A stretch of DNA of 64,000 nucleotides from Hydrogenimonas sp. SS33 (GTDB lineage: Bacteria > Campylobacterota > Campylobacteria > Campylobacterales > Hydrogenimonadaceae), in the NCBI RefSeq assembly GCF_040436365.1, contig NZ_AP026369.1, positions 248,001-312,000 of the forward strand, given 5' to 3'. Below, piece after piece: positions 16,522 to 25,438 of this stretch. The notes below the pieces were generated by a model, which worked only from the letters and a program-made list of their open reading frames with translations, did no database searches and had not been told where the DNA came from. A program made the translations under genes and the position numbers. Position 1 is the stretch's first letter. Every line of letters starts with the position of its first letter.

Positions 16522-17828
16522 TGCAGTACGTCGTCGTCAGTTTTTCCCATAAAAATACCGATATTGTTGTCAGGGAGAAGCTCTCCTTCTCCAATGAAGA
16601 GGAGAAACGCAAGGCGCTGGACAATGTGCTGGAGATCCGCGACATCAACGAAGCGATTCTCCTCTCCACCTGCAACCGGGTCGAATTCATCGTCAGTACC
16701 TCCAACCCCTCCGCGGCGCTGGATATCATCTTCATGACCCTGCACCATCACAGCGGCCTCTCGGTCGAAGAGCTCGAAGGGCGTGCCGACGTCTATGAAG
16801 ACGAGGGGGCGGTACACCATGTCTTCGCCGTCGCCTCCTCCCTCGACAGCCTCGTAGTCGGGGAGACGCAGATCGCCGGCCAGCTCAAGGACGCTTTCCG
16901 GTTCGCCTACGAAAACGGCTACTGCGGCCAGAAACTGGCGCGGGTGATCCACTTCGCCTTCAAATGTGCCGCCGAAGTACGCAACTCCACCGACATCTCC
17001 AAGAGCCCGGTCTCCGTCGCCGCGGCCGCCGTGGCCCAGGCGAAGGAGGTGATGGGGGGCAATCTCGGCGGGTTTACGGGCCTGGTCGTGGGGGCCGGGG
17101 AGATGAGCCGCATCGTCGCCCAGCACCTGGTGGCCAACGGGTGCAACGTCATCATCTTCAACCGTACGATGGAAAAGGCCAAGGCGATCGCCGACGAAGT
17201 GGGAGAGCGCATCGACGTGGAGCCTTTTCATGCCCTGCCCGAATTCATCAACCGTTACCGTCTTCTTTTTACCGCCACCGGCGCGCCCGAGGCGATCATC
17301 AGCGACGAAATGGTCCAGCATGCGGGGTTCGACCGCCACTGGTTCGACCTGGCGGTGCCGCGGGATATCGAAGTGATCAGCGACGACAAGGTCCATATCT
17401 ACGCGGTGGACGACCTGCAGCAGATCGTCGACACCAATATGAAACTACGCCAGGAGCAGGCGCGCAAAGCCTACGAAATCGTCGGCCGCTATACCCGTGA
17501 CTTTTTCAAGTGGCTCCAGAGCCTGATGATCGAACCTCTCATCAAGGAGATCCGGCTTCAGGCGAAAGAGGCGGCGATGGCGGAAGTGTCGCGGGCCGTG
17601 AAAAAAGGGTTCATTCCGCCCGAGACCCGAGAGAATGTGGAGCGCCTGGTCCACAACGCTTTCAAGAAGTTTCTGCATGTGCCCACCAAACAGCTCAAGG
17701 CCGTCGCCGACCAGCCCCGGGCCGATACGATCATCGAGGCGATGAAGTATGTCTTTCAAACCGATACGGATATCCGGATGGGTGACAAATATAAATGCGA
17801 ATTTATCATGAAAGACGAGATTAAATAA
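16521..17828 (+). CDS. hemA: glutamyl-tRNA reductase
   Basis: HemA reduces glutamyl-tRNA(Glu) with NADPH to glutamate-1-semialdehyde, the first step of C5 tetrapyrrole synthesis. The protein has 435 aa from ATG 16521. The catalytic cysteine lies in LLSTCNRVEFIV, VVGETQIAGQLKDAF is the usual substrate-domain motif, and GLVVGAGEMSRIVAQHL forms the NADPH-binding fold. hemC is also in this window, three genes further on after an inserted gene and proS, so a haem-proS-hemC block has been interrupted. Confidence 0.96.
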   Translation: MQYVVVSFSHKNTDIVVREKLSFSNEEEKRKALDNVLEIRDINEAILLSTCNRVEFIVSTSNPSAALDIIFMTLHHHSGLSVEELEGRADVYEDEGAVHHVFAVASSLDSLVVGETQIAGQLKDAFRFAYENGYCGQKLARVIHFAFKCAAEVRNSTDISKSPVSVAAAAVAQAKEVMGGNLGGFTGLVVGAGEMSRIVAQHLVANGCNVIIFNRTMEKAKAIADEVGERIDVEPFHALPEFINRYRLLFTATGAPEAIISDEMVQHAGFDRHWFDLAVPRDIEVISDDKVHIYAVDDLQQIVDTNMKLRQEQARKAYEIVGRYTRDFFKWLQSLMIEPLIKEIRLQAKEAAMAEVSRAVKKGFIPPETRENVERLVHNAFKKFLHVPTKQLKAVADQPRADTIIEAMKYVFQTDTDIRMGDKYKCEFIMKDEIK

Positions 17829-17851
17829 TTATCCAAAAGAGTATTAAGCAT

Positions 17852-18472
17852 ATGAACTTTACAGAAGTAGTCAAAAAAATTTTAGAAAATCAGCCAATGA
17901 CTCCACAGCAAATAAGAGATGAAATCAAAAAAAAGTATCCTGAATTCTACGGAACAGAATCACATCAAAGAAACTTTGAAAAAGGGCATTACAATAGTAT
18001 CGATCATGCAGTATTGGCACAAATTTATAGTATTATTAAAACTAACGACAATTTTTTAATTGATAAATCAACAAAACCATTAACTGTAATTATTGATAAA
18101 CCAGAGCCTATTATTAATGATAAGGGTTATGTTATAGAAGATTATGAGAAAGAAGAAGGCATAGTTTATGTTTTGAAAACAAATACTTTTACAAAAGATA
18201 ATCTTGAAATAATCAAAATTGGATTTACTACACAAGATGTTGAAACAAGAATAAACCAACTATATACAACCGGTGTTCCATTTAAATTTACATTATTTAA
18301 ATCATATCCAACAAAAAACTATATTGAGCTTGAAAAAGCACTACATAAATTACTGGAACCATTTAAACTAAATAATACAAGAGAATTTTTTACAGAAGAA
18401 GCGTTAGAATATATTGATGAGATAGTAAATATACATAGTAAAATATTAAACAAAAAAATGGATGACAAATAA
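17852..18472 (+). CDS. HARE-HTH-like plus T5orf172/GIY-YIG-like protein, AT-rich foreign gene
   Basis: This 206 aa gene is strikingly AT-rich and uses codons such as ATA, AAA and TTA unlike its neighbours, so recent transfer is likely. Residues 1-75 (VVKKILENQPMTPQQIRDEIKKKYPEFYGTE onward, then a second helix bundle) resemble HARE-HTH domains found on restriction and chromatin proteins. Residues 104-195 resemble T5orf172 (MUG113), a GIY-YIG nuclease relative: IVYVL at 104-108, KIGFTT at 122-127, Arg133, then a helical EKALHKLL and REFF at 177-180. Such proteins are often phage or defence associated. It separates hemA from proS. Domain calls are by eye. Confidence 0.8.
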   Translation: MNFTEVVKKILENQPMTPQQIRDEIKKKYPEFYGTESHQRNFEKGHYNSIDHAVLAQIYSIIKTNDNFLIDKSTKPLTVIIDKPEPIINDKGYVIEDYEKEEGIVYVLKTNTFTKDNLEIIKIGFTTQDVETRINQLYTTGVPFKFTLFKSYPTKNYIELEKALHKLLEPFKLNNTREFFTEEALEYIDEIVNIHSKILNKKMDDK

Positions 18473-18563
18473 TAGGAGAGAAATATTTGATACTACGGTC
18501 AAATATTCTCAACTTAACCATTATTGAGGTATCACTATATTGGTGAAATGAAAAAACCGATCT

Positions 18564-18594
18564 CCAATAACCAATACACCAACATACCAATAAC
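18564..18594 (+). repeat. degenerate ACCAATA-type short repeat before proS
   Basis: Four near-copies of CCAATAA (CCAATAA, CCAATAC, CCAACAT, CCAATAA) occur with 7-8 nt period just upstream of the proS ribosome site. This recalls the heptamer arrays at 24.4 and 33.0 kb but is too degenerate to be sure. Confidence 0.4.
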
Positions 18595-18607
18595 AAAAAG
18601 GAATAAC

Positions 18608-20371
18608 ATGCGATTTTCCAAAATGCTGATTCCGACACTCAAAGAGGCGCCCAAGGATGCGGTGCTTCCCAGCCACATCTATCTGGTGCGCGGCGGATTT
18701 ATCTATCAGGTGGCCAGCGGCATCTACGATTTTCTCCCTCTGGGGAAAAAGGTGCTGGACAAGGTGCGGGCCATTGTCAAGGAGGAGCTCGATGCGGCGG
18801 GATGCCAGGAGGTGCAGCTGGGCTTCGTGACGCCGGCGGAGCTTTGGAAACGGAGCGGCCGGTATGAAAAGTACGGGGCGGAGCTGCTGCGTTTCGAAGA
18901 CAGGAAGGGCAACGAATTCGTCCTGGGGCCGACCCATGAAGAGATGATGGTGGAGATGGTCAAGCAGTTCGTCAGCAGCTACAAGCAGCTTCCTCTGAAC
19001 CTCTACCAGATCAACCTGAAGTTCCGGGACGAGGCGCGGCCCAGATTCGGGCTGATGCGGGGCCGGGAGTTCATCATGAAAGACGGCTACAGCTTCCACG
19101 CCGACCGGGAAGATATGATCCGCGAATTCAACCTGATGGAGTCGACCTACCGGAAGATCTTCACCCGCATGGGCCTCGACTTCAGGGTTGTGGAAGCCGA
19201 CAGCGGCGCCATCGGCGGCGAAGGGAGCAAAGAGTTCATGGTGTTGGCTGACAGCGGGGAAGACACCATCGTCGTCTGCGAGGGGTGCGACTACGCCGCC
19301 AATATCGAAGCGGCCAAACGCAAAGCCCCCGAACCTCCGGCAGAAGCCCCCGAGGCGGAGCTCAACAGCTTCCATACCCCCGGCATCAAAAGCATCGACG
19401 ACCTGGCGAAATTTTTCTATGTCGACCCCTACCATCTCGTCAAAGCGGTGGCGAAAAAGGCCCTCTACGATGAGGGCAAAAGCGAGATCGTCCTCTTTTT
19501 CCTGCGTGGTAGCGACGAACTTCAGGAGACCAAGGCGGCCAATGCCGTCGGTGCCAACGAACTGGAGGATGTGAGCGAAGAGGAGCTGGAAGCGGCGGGG
19601 CTAGTGCCGGGCTTCATGGGCCCCGTGCTGATCGTCCGAAACGTAGGCGCGTTCGAAGGGGCTCCCGTTTTTAGGGAGGAGATCGCCCATCCGGGTCTGC
19701 GGATGGTGCTGGATGAAAACCTCAAAGGCGCGAAACAGATGATCGCCGGCGCCAACGAGAAAGATTACCACCTCGTCGGTGTCGACTTCGGTGCGCTCGA
19801 AGCGCTGCCCTATGCCGACATCGCCCAGGTCCGGGAGGGAGACGCCTGCCCCCGGTGCGGCGGCAAGCTTTCTTATACGAAGGGGATCGAAGTGGGGCAC
19901 ATCTTCCAGCTTGGAACCCGCTACTCCGAACCGCTGGAGGCGACCTTCCTGGATGAAAACGGCAAGCGCAAGCCCTTTGTCATGGGAACCTACGGCATCG
20001 GCGTCAGCCGCCTGCTGGCGGCGGTCATCGAACAGCATCACGACGACCGCGGCGCCATCTGGCCCGCACCCGTCGCCCCTTTCGAAACGGTGATCGTCAT
20101 CGGCAACGTCAAGGATGCCGCCCAGAAGGAGGCGGGAGAAGCGATCTACCGGACCCTTCTGGAGGGGGGTGTGGACGTATTGCTCGACGACAGGCCGGAG
20201 CGCTTCGGTTTCAAAATGAAAGATTTCGAACTGATCGGCTTCCCCTACGCCATTGTGGTGGGTAAAAAACTCTCCGAAGGGCGGGTGGAGCTGGTCAGCC
20301 GGGAAAGCCTCGAAAAAGAGGAGCTCCCCATCGACGACGCCGTCGCCAGACTCATGGAAAAGCTGGGATGA
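18608..20371 (+). CDS. proS: prolyl-tRNA synthetase, bacterial type
   Basis: ProS charges tRNA(Pro). The protein has 587 aa from ATG 18608, which has AAAGGAA upstream; an in-frame ATG at 18524 lies in AT-rich repeat DNA and would add a non-conserved tail. Class II motifs are visible: motif 2 around [24 protein letters not shown], and motif 3 [21 protein letters not shown]. The insertion (editing) domain typical of bacterial-type ProRS lies between them, and the anticodon-binding domain is C-terminal. It overlaps fxsA by 4 bp. Confidence 0.97.
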   Translation: MRFSKMLIPTLKEAPKDAVLPSHIYLVRGGFIYQVASGIYDFLPLGKKVLDKVRAIVKEELDAAGCQEVQLGFVTPAELWKRSGRYEKYGAELLRFEDRKGNEFVLGPTHEEMMVEMVKQFVSSYKQLPLNLYQINLKFRDEARPRFGLMRGREFIMKDGYSFHADREDMIREFNLMESTYRKIFTRMGLDFRVVEADSGAIGGEGSKEFMVLADSGEDTIVVCEGCDYAANIEAAKRKAPEPPAEAPEAELNSFHTPGIKSIDDLAKFFYVDPYHLVKAVAKKALYDEGKSEIVLFFLRGSDELQETKAANAVGANELEDVSEEELEAAGLVPGFMGPVLIVRNVGAFEGAPVFREEIAHPGLRMVLDENLKGAKQMIAGANEKDYHLVGVDFGALEALPYADIAQVREGDACPRCGGKLSYTKGIEVGHIFQLGTRYSEPLEATFLDENGKRKPFVMGTYGIGVSRLLAAVIEQHHDDRGAIWPAPVAPFETVIVIGNVKDAAQKEAGEAIYRTLLEGGVDVLLDDRPERFGFKMKDFELIGFPYAIVVGKKLSEGRVELVSRESLEKEELPIDDAVARLMEKLG

Positions 20372-20796
20372 TCTATTTTCTCCTCTACCTTTTTCTGGAG
20401 ATTTTCGTCTCCGTCGAAATCGCCTCGGTCATCGGCCCGTTCTGGACTTTTGTGGAGGTCGTCGTCAGCGCCATCGCGGGTTTACTTCTGTTAACCAACT
20501 TCCGTTATACTTTTTTCGAAAATATGAGGGCACTGAGCGAAGGCGACATTTCGCCGGAGACCTTCCAGAAGCAGAATATGGCAGCGCTCATAGGAGCGAT
20601 TCTGCTCATCATCCCCGGTTTTTTGACCGATATCCTGGGCATTCTTCTGCAGTTCGGCGTTTTCGCCAATCTCATCGCCTCCAAGCTGGCAAGCCGGGGA
20701 AGAAAGCGCCACCCTCTCGACACCAATCCATTCCATGAAGGAGATACCGATGTCATCGATGTTGAAGTTATCGATCATCCTGACGATCGCAGGTAG
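20368..20796 (+). CDS. fxsA: FxsA family membrane protein
   Basis: This 142 aa cytoplasmic-membrane protein is of the FxsA type, whose E. coli member relieves F-plasmid-mediated exclusion of phage T7. Hydrophobic segments lie at roughly 1-20, 22-45 and 70-95; the stretch [26 protein letters not shown] is the family signature, and a charged tail follows. The start overlaps proS (ATGA), and its end overlaps the next gene by 47 bp. The real role in Campylobacterota is unknown. Confidence 0.88.
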   Translation: MIYFLLYLFLEIFVSVEIASVIGPFWTFVEVVVSAIAGLLLLTNFRYTFFENMRALSEGDISPETFQKQNMAALIGAILLIIPGFLTDILGILLQFGVFANLIASKLASRGRKRHPLDTNPFHEGDTDVIDVEVIDHPDDRR

Positions 20797-21592
20797 CCTC
20801 GCGTTCGCCGGCGGCGACAGTGATGTACTGCGTTACGTCAAAGCGAAACTGTCCCACAACCCGGGGGTCAAGATCAACAGGGTCGAAGTGGCGGACAAAC
20901 TGCCCATTCCCGGCATCAAAGGGTGGTCGGCCTATGTGATGGCACTGGATATCAACCTGACCCGCGGCAAACAGACGCGGCGCATCAAATTCGAAGATAT
21001 TCTTTTCGTCAGCAAGAATCTCATCACCTCCGAGCTGGTTGACCGCAAGACAGGGCGGGATGTCCGCTCCATGATCCAGCCCAAACTGCCCGCAGATATT
21101 TACAGCCGGGACCATCTGCTCTACGGAAACCCGAATGCGAAGCACAAGATCATCGTCTTCTCCGATCCGCTATGCCCCTTCTGCCGCATGAGCGTGCCCG
21201 GCATACTAAAAGCGGCGAGAGAACATCCGGACGACATCGCCCTCTACTACTACCACCTGCCCCTGCTGGCGCTGCACCCTGCGTCCGGTACGCTGGTGCG
21301 GGTCATGGAGCTGGCCCAGAAAGAGGGCAAAACAGACGTGGTCGAGAAGATGTACAAAATCAAAATCGACCCCCAGCTGAAGGATGAGAAGAAGATTCTC
21401 GACATCGTCGCCAAGCAGACGGGCTACAGTGTGACGCCCGGACAGATACATCAGCCCTGGATCGAGAAAAAACTGGGCAAAGACCGCCTCACCGCACGAA
21501 AACTGCTGGTCTCCGGCACGCCGACCGTCTTTGCCGACGGCAAAAAGGATGTGACCAGAGAGCGCTACAAAACCTTTATAACAAAGAAATGA
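20750..21592 (+). CDS. periplasmic thioredoxin-fold protein (DsbC/DsbG-like)
   Basis: This 280 aa exported protein starts at ATG 20750, which has AAGGAG 6 nt upstream; an ATG at 20735 is in frame but lacks this site. A signal peptide ([18 protein letters not shown]) is followed by an N-terminal domain with no cysteines. A DsbA/DsbC-like thioredoxin domain then carries the redox motif CPFC in FSDPLCPFCRMSVPG and a cis-proline loop in SGTPTVFADGKK. This fits a periplasmic disulfide isomerase or reductase. It overlaps fxsA and is 1 bp from hemC. Confidence 0.88.
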   Translation: MSSMLKLSIILTIAGSLAFAGGDSDVLRYVKAKLSHNPGVKINRVEVADKLPIPGIKGWSAYVMALDINLTRGKQTRRIKFEDILFVSKNLITSELVDRKTGRDVRSMIQPKLPADIYSRDHLLYGNPNAKHKIIVFSDPLCPFCRMSVPGILKAAREHPDDIALYYYHLPLLALHPASGTLVRVMELAQKEGKTDVVEKMYKIKIDPQLKDEKKILDIVAKQTGYSVTPGQIHQPWIEKKLGKDRLTARKLLVSGTPTVFADGKKDVTRERYKTFITKK

Positions 21593-21593
21593 G

Positions 21594-22550
21594 ATGGAAA
21601 AACTGATTATCGCGACCAGGGGAAGCCAACTGGCCATGTGGCAGGCGGAGTATGTCAAATCCGAACTCCAGAAGCGCTTTCCCGACATGGCCATTGAATT
21701 CAACGTCATCACCGCCACCGGGGACAAGATTCTCGACAAGCCGCTTGCACTTATCGGCGGCAAGGGGCTCTTCACCAAAGAGATCGAGGAGGTGATGCTC
21801 TCGGGCGGCGCCCATCTGGCGGTCCACAGCCTCAAGGATGTCCCCACCGAACTGCCGGAGGGGTTGAAACTGGCGGCTATTACCGAGCGCGACGACATCC
21901 GGGACTGTTTTCTCTCCCACAAATACAGAAACCTCGACGACCTTCCCGAAGGGGCGGTCGTGGGAACCACCAGCCTGCGGCGCCAGATGCAGCTCAAGTC
22001 CCTCCGGCCCGACCTGGTCATCAAAAACCTGCGGGGCAATGTCAACACCAGGTTACGCAAACTGGCCGAGGGGCAGTATGACGCCATCATTCTCGCCTAT
22101 GTGGGAATGAAACGGCTGGGGCTTCTGGAGAGTGTCCCCTACCATGAACCCATCGACGACGATGTGATGATCCCCCCTTCCGGCCAGGCTTCGTTGGGTA
22201 TCGAAATCATCGACGATCCGGAAGTGGCGAAGATCGCCGAAACCCTCAACGATCCCGACAGCGCTCTGGCGGCGAAAATCGAGCGCGATTTCGTGGCGCG
22301 CCTGGAGGGAAGTTGCCAGGTGCCCATCGCCGTCAATGCCAAAGTGGGGGAAAGAGAGGTCCTGGGCCGCGCCATGGTCGGCCTGCCTGACGGGTCCGAG
22401 ATTCTGCGGGAAGAGATGGCCCTCCCCAAAGAGGAAGCGGAAAGCCTCGGCATCAAAATGGCCGACGTCATGATCGAAAACGGTGCGAAAGAGCTGCTTG
22501 AAAGAGCCGAAGCGATGGCCTTCAAAGAGGAGCGCTGCGAACGGCTCTGA
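21594..22550 (+). CDS. hemC: porphobilinogen deaminase (hydroxymethylbilane synthase)
   Basis: HemC polymerises four porphobilinogens to hydroxymethylbilane in tetrapyrrole synthesis. The protein has 318 aa. IIATRGSQLAMWQAEYVK at the N-terminus, GKGLFTKEIEEVML and VHSLKDVPTELPEG are substrate and catalytic-aspartate regions. The cysteine that holds the dipyrromethane cofactor is Cys241 in LEGSCQVPIAV. It follows the thioredoxin-fold gene directly and is followed by ubiD after 60 bp. Confidence 0.97.
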   Translation: MEKLIIATRGSQLAMWQAEYVKSELQKRFPDMAIEFNVITATGDKILDKPLALIGGKGLFTKEIEEVMLSGGAHLAVHSLKDVPTELPEGLKLAAITERDDIRDCFLSHKYRNLDDLPEGAVVGTTSLRRQMQLKSLRPDLVIKNLRGNVNTRLRKLAEGQYDAIILAYVGMKRLGLLESVPYHEPIDDDVMIPPSGQASLGIEIIDDPEVAKIAETLNDPDSALAAKIERDFVARLEGSCQVPIAVNAKVGEREVLGRAMVGLPDGSEILREEMALPKEEAESLGIKMADVMIENGAKELLERAEAMAFKEERCERL

Positions 22551-22610
22551 ATTGAAGCCGTACAAAGGATAGAGCCCGCGTTTCGGGCACGATCGTTGGA
22601 AAGGAAGGTG

Positions 22611-24431
22611 ATGGCGGATCTGCAAAGCTGGCTGGAAAGGCTGAAGAGGGAAGGGCGTTTGAGGGTTATCGACGAACCGGTCGATGTGGAGCTGGAGATG
22701 GCGCACATCGCCTATGTGGAGGTGAAAAAACCCGACTCGAAGGTGCTTCTTTTCACCAGACCGGTCAACCGGGCGAAGGGGATCGAGTATCCGATGCCGG
22801 TGGTGATGAACGTGTTTGCCGATTTTTCGACGACCGAAAAGATTTTCGGACGCCATCCCGACGCCATCGCTGCCGAAATCGAGGAACTCCTGCATATGAA
22901 GCCGCCCCAGGGCTTCATGGAGAAGCTCTCCCTGCTTCCCAAACTTTTCGCCCTCAAAAACGTCTTTCCCAAACGCCTGAAACAGCGGGGTGGCTGCCAG
23001 CAGGTGGTCCATACCGGTGAGGCGGTGAACCTGGATGCGCTCCCCATCCTCAAAACCTGGCCCGAGGATGGCGGGCCTTTCATCACGATGGGGCAGGTCT
23101 ATACCCGCTCGCTGGACGGGTCGATGCAGAATCTCGGCATGTACCGTCTGCAGCAGTACGGCAAAAACCGCCTGGGTATGCATTGGCAGATCCACAAGGA
23201 TGCCAGCCATTTCTTCGACCAGTACAGAGAGGCGGGAAAGAAGATGCCGGTGACGGTGGCCATCGGCGGGGACCCCCTCTACATCTGGTGCGGGCAGGCG
23301 CCGCTGCCCCATGGCATGTTCGAACTGCTGCTCTACGGTTTCGTGAGGGGCGAAAACCCGCGTCTCGTGAAGTCCCTGACCAACGATATCTGGATTCCGG
23401 AAGATGTGGATATCGTCATCGAAGGGGAGGTGGACCCGAGCGAAATGGTCATCGAAGGGCCGTTTGGCGACCATACGGGTTACTATACCCTCAAAGAGCC
23501 CTATCCGGTGATGGATGTCACGGCGATCACGATGAAGGAAAACCCCGTCTATCAGGCGACGGTAGTCGGCAAACCGCCGCTGGAGGACAAATATATGGGG
23601 TGGGGGACGGAGCGGATCTTCCTGCCGCTTCTCAAAACCACGGCCCCCGATCTCATCGACTACCATATGCCCGAAAACGGGGTTTTCCACAACCTGATTC
23701 TGGGCAAGATGGAGACCCACTACAAGGGCCATGCCAAGCAGTTCATGCATGCCTTCTGGGGCGTGGGGCAGATGAGTTTCGTCAAACACGCCGTCTTCGT
23801 GGGCAAAGAGGCGCCCGCATTGAGCGACTACGAGGCTGTTACCGACCATATCCTCAACCGGCTCGATCCCAAAAACGTGCTGATCACCGAAGGGATCGTC
23901 GATGCCCTGGACCACGCCAGCCCCGAAGCCCTGGTGGGCGGGAAACTGGGTCTCGACTGTACGGGCGGCGAAGTTTCGGAAGGCGTAGAGGAGCTTCTCG
24001 ACGACGCGAAACTGCTGGAAGCAATGCGGGCGATCGACCCCGATATCAAAGCCCTCAGGCAGTACGCCACCCACACCAAAAACCCGATCACCGTCGTCTC
24101 CTACGACAAGAAGCGGTGCGTGCAAAGGCTCTTCGACGATCTTGAGGGACTGCACAGGCATCTTCGGGTGCTGGTCGTCGTGGATGAGGCGAAAAACGAC
24201 GTGGAAAACCCCTACATGCTCGTCTGGCGCGTCGCTAACAATCTCGACGCCCAGCGGGATGTGCGGCTGGAGCCCTTCATGATGCTCGACGCCACCGACA
24301 AAAACGAACTGGACGGTTTCATGCGGGAGTGGCCGGACGACGTTGCCTGCGATCCGAAGGTGCTACAGTCACTCAAAGAGCGGGGATTGATCGATGTGGA
24401 TGAGAGGTTTTTGAAGAAGTATCAGGTGTGA
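22611..24431 (+). CDS. ubiD: UbiD family decarboxylase
   Basis: This is a prenylated-FMN-dependent (de)carboxylase of the UbiD family, with 606 aa from ATG 22611 (AAGGAAGG just upstream). UbiD acts on 3-polyprenyl-4-hydroxybenzoate in ubiquinone synthesis. Campylobacterota make menaquinone, by the futalosine route in many members, and there UbiD-like (MqnL-type) enzymes act on a late intermediate, so this is the likelier role. Conserved parts are MYRLQQYGKNRLGMHWQIHKD, the VIEGPFGDHTGYY metal/flavin region and a C-terminal NLDAQRD. The menaquinone role is inference. Confidence 0.9.
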   Translation: MADLQSWLERLKREGRLRVIDEPVDVELEMAHIAYVEVKKPDSKVLLFTRPVNRAKGIEYPMPVVMNVFADFSTTEKIFGRHPDAIAAEIEELLHMKPPQGFMEKLSLLPKLFALKNVFPKRLKQRGGCQQVVHTGEAVNLDALPILKTWPEDGGPFITMGQVYTRSLDGSMQNLGMYRLQQYGKNRLGMHWQIHKDASHFFDQYREAGKKMPVTVAIGGDPLYIWCGQAPLPHGMFELLLYGFVRGENPRLVKSLTNDIWIPEDVDIVIEGEVDPSEMVIEGPFGDHTGYYTLKEPYPVMDVTAITMKENPVYQATVVGKPPLEDKYMGWGTERIFLPLLKTTAPDLIDYHMPENGVFHNLILGKMETHYKGHAKQFMHAFWGVGQMSFVKHAVFVGKEAPALSDYEAVTDHILNRLDPKNVLITEGIVDALDHASPEALVGGKLGLDCTGGEVSEGVEELLDDAKLLEAMRAIDPDIKALRQYATHTKNPITVVSYDKKRCVQRLFDDLEGLHRHLRVLVVVDEAKNDVENPYMLVWRVANNLDAQRDVRLEPFMMLDATDKNELDGFMREWPDDVACDPKVLQSLKERGLIDVDERFLKKYQV

Positions 24432-24433
24432 AA

Positions 24434-24839
24434 TTGGTCGTTAGTCGTTTGTCGTTGGAACGGGGCTTCGCCCCTCTTTGATTTCAGTTTTTGTGCATTG
24501 GGCGCGTTGGGAATGATTCTAATACCAATCCCATCCAAAGAAAAACATCGGGTTCGTGCGTTTGGCACGCGGAGTGCGATTTGCCCTTCGGGACGCGGCC
24601 TCTTGCCTAAAAACCGCGAATGCCTACGGCACCCTACGGGCACGCGCGGTTTTCTTGACGGCAAGAGGCCGCTCAAATCGCAACGCTACCCAAACACACG
24701 CCCCCGATCTCTTGTATGGGATTGGCTAAGGATTGGTATAAATTAATATTTCTCAAAATTGACGAAAATCCTTGACAACGCATTCAAGATCAGCTTCGCT
24801 GATACTTTTCACTTTTCACTTTTCACTTTTCACTTTTCA
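24434..24839. repeat. composite intergenic repeat 1 with heptamer arrays at both ends
   Basis: The 398 bp gap between ubiD and the PqiC-like gene starts with heptamers TTGGTCG, TTAGTCG, TTTGTCG (24434-24454). The hairpin GGGGC-TTC-GCCCC (24462-24474), GCATTGGGC and GAATGATTCT follow. After a large palindrome (separate entry) come TTGACGAAAATCCTTGACAA and the hairpin ATCAGC-TTC-GCTGAT. It ends with five units of CTTTTCA (24805-24839). The same ordered motifs recur at 33016-33250, where the terminal heptamer is different. The last units encode the C-terminus and stop of the convergent lipoprotein gene. Confidence 0.8.
24521..24740. repeat. ~220 bp long imperfect palindrome
   Basis: The left arm from AATACCAATCCCAT (24521 on) pairs with the right arm ending ATGGGATTGG...GGATTGGTAT (24716-24739). 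Inner matched blocks are ATCGGG/CCCGAT, CGTGCGTTTGG/CCAAACACACG (one mismatch), GTGCGATTTG/CAAATCGCAAC, GCGGCCTCTTGCC/GGCAAGAGGCCGC and AAAACCGCG/CGCGGTTTT, with the centre near 24627. The whole block is absent from the sister repeat at 33.0 kb, so it looks like an insertion. Confidence 0.75.
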
Positions 24840-25438
24840 CTGCTAACCCTTCCCTCCGAAATCAACCACGCCGCTATCTCCCCCATCAGCCGGTCCATCG
24901 CTTCATTGAAGGCGGCGACGCCTCCCGGGGCATCGTCGCTCTTTGTTTTGACGGAGGCGGAAAAGAGTCGGGTGAGAACCTCTCCTTTCCGTGTCTTGAG
25001 GGTAGCCTGCAGGGTCACCACCGCCCTGGAGGGGGTGCCGTGGGAGAAGTCCTGCCATAACTCCGCCACCTCCACATAGAGCATGGCATCGGAGGGAATC
25101 GGCGTGGTACTGTCGGTGACGCTTCGGGCGATGCCGGCCTTGGAGAGGGCCAGCTGCAGCTTTTTTTCGAGCAAAGATGCGGGGGTATCGTACCAGCAGT
25201 GGTAGGCGTAGGGCTGAAGGGCGAACCCCTTTTCGAGATAGTAGATGTTCTTGGTGGCACTGAGGCGGGAATCGTGTTTGACCACGACCCGCAAGGTTTT
25301 GAAAAGGGGCGCCTTTGTGCTTCTTTCGATGGCGGGTGTTTCGGCGGCCAGGGTATAGCTGATCGTCGGCGGCACCTCTTTGACGGCACACCCTGCCAAA
25401 AGCAGCAGCGCCAGGGAAAAACCGAAAACCTTTTTCAT
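24830..25438 (-). CDS. PqiC/YmbA-like outer-membrane lipoprotein of an Mla/Mce transporter
   Basis: This 202 aa lipoprotein has a signal sequence and lipobox LLLAGC with the acylated Cys17 or nearby. The rest resembles ABC-type transport auxiliary lipoproteins (PqiC/YmbA, DUF330): ISYTLAAETP, VVVKHDSRLSATKNIYYLEKG and a C-terminal DRLMGEIAAWL helix. Such proteins are thought to receive lipid from MCE-domain rings at the outer membrane. It is the last gene of mlaE-mlaF-mlaD-lipoprotein, overlapping mlaD by 4 bp. Its last codons (SSEK and the stop) lie inside the CTTTTCA heptamer array, so repeat growth may have trimmed or replaced the natural C-terminus. Confidence 0.85.
   Translation of the reverse strand: MKKVFGFSLALLLLAGCAVKEVPPTISYTLAAETPAIERSTKAPLFKTLRVVVKHDSRLSATKNIYYLEKGFALQPYAYHCWYDTPASLLEKKLQLALSKAGIARSVTDSTTPIPSDAMLYVEVAELWQDFSHGTPSRAVVTLQATLKTRKGEVLTRLFSASVKTKSDDAPGGVAAFNEAMDRLMGEIAAWLISEGRVSSEK

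Noticed and set aside
18524-18607. proS starting at ATG 18524
   Set aside because: The added 28 residues come from AT-rich repeat DNA and are not ProS-like; ATG 18608 has its own ribosome site and gives the family N-terminus.
22053-24161. 702-codon minus-strand frame over hemC/ubiD
   Set aside because: Shadow frame with His/Asp/Arg-rich low-complexity translation; hemC and ubiD on the plus strand are motif-supported.
24805-24839. (CTTTTCA)n as phase-variation repeat in a coding gene
   Set aside because: It lies at the very end of the lipoprotein gene and mostly in the gap, so slippage would only change the last residues; a heptamer shift effect on function is unlikely.
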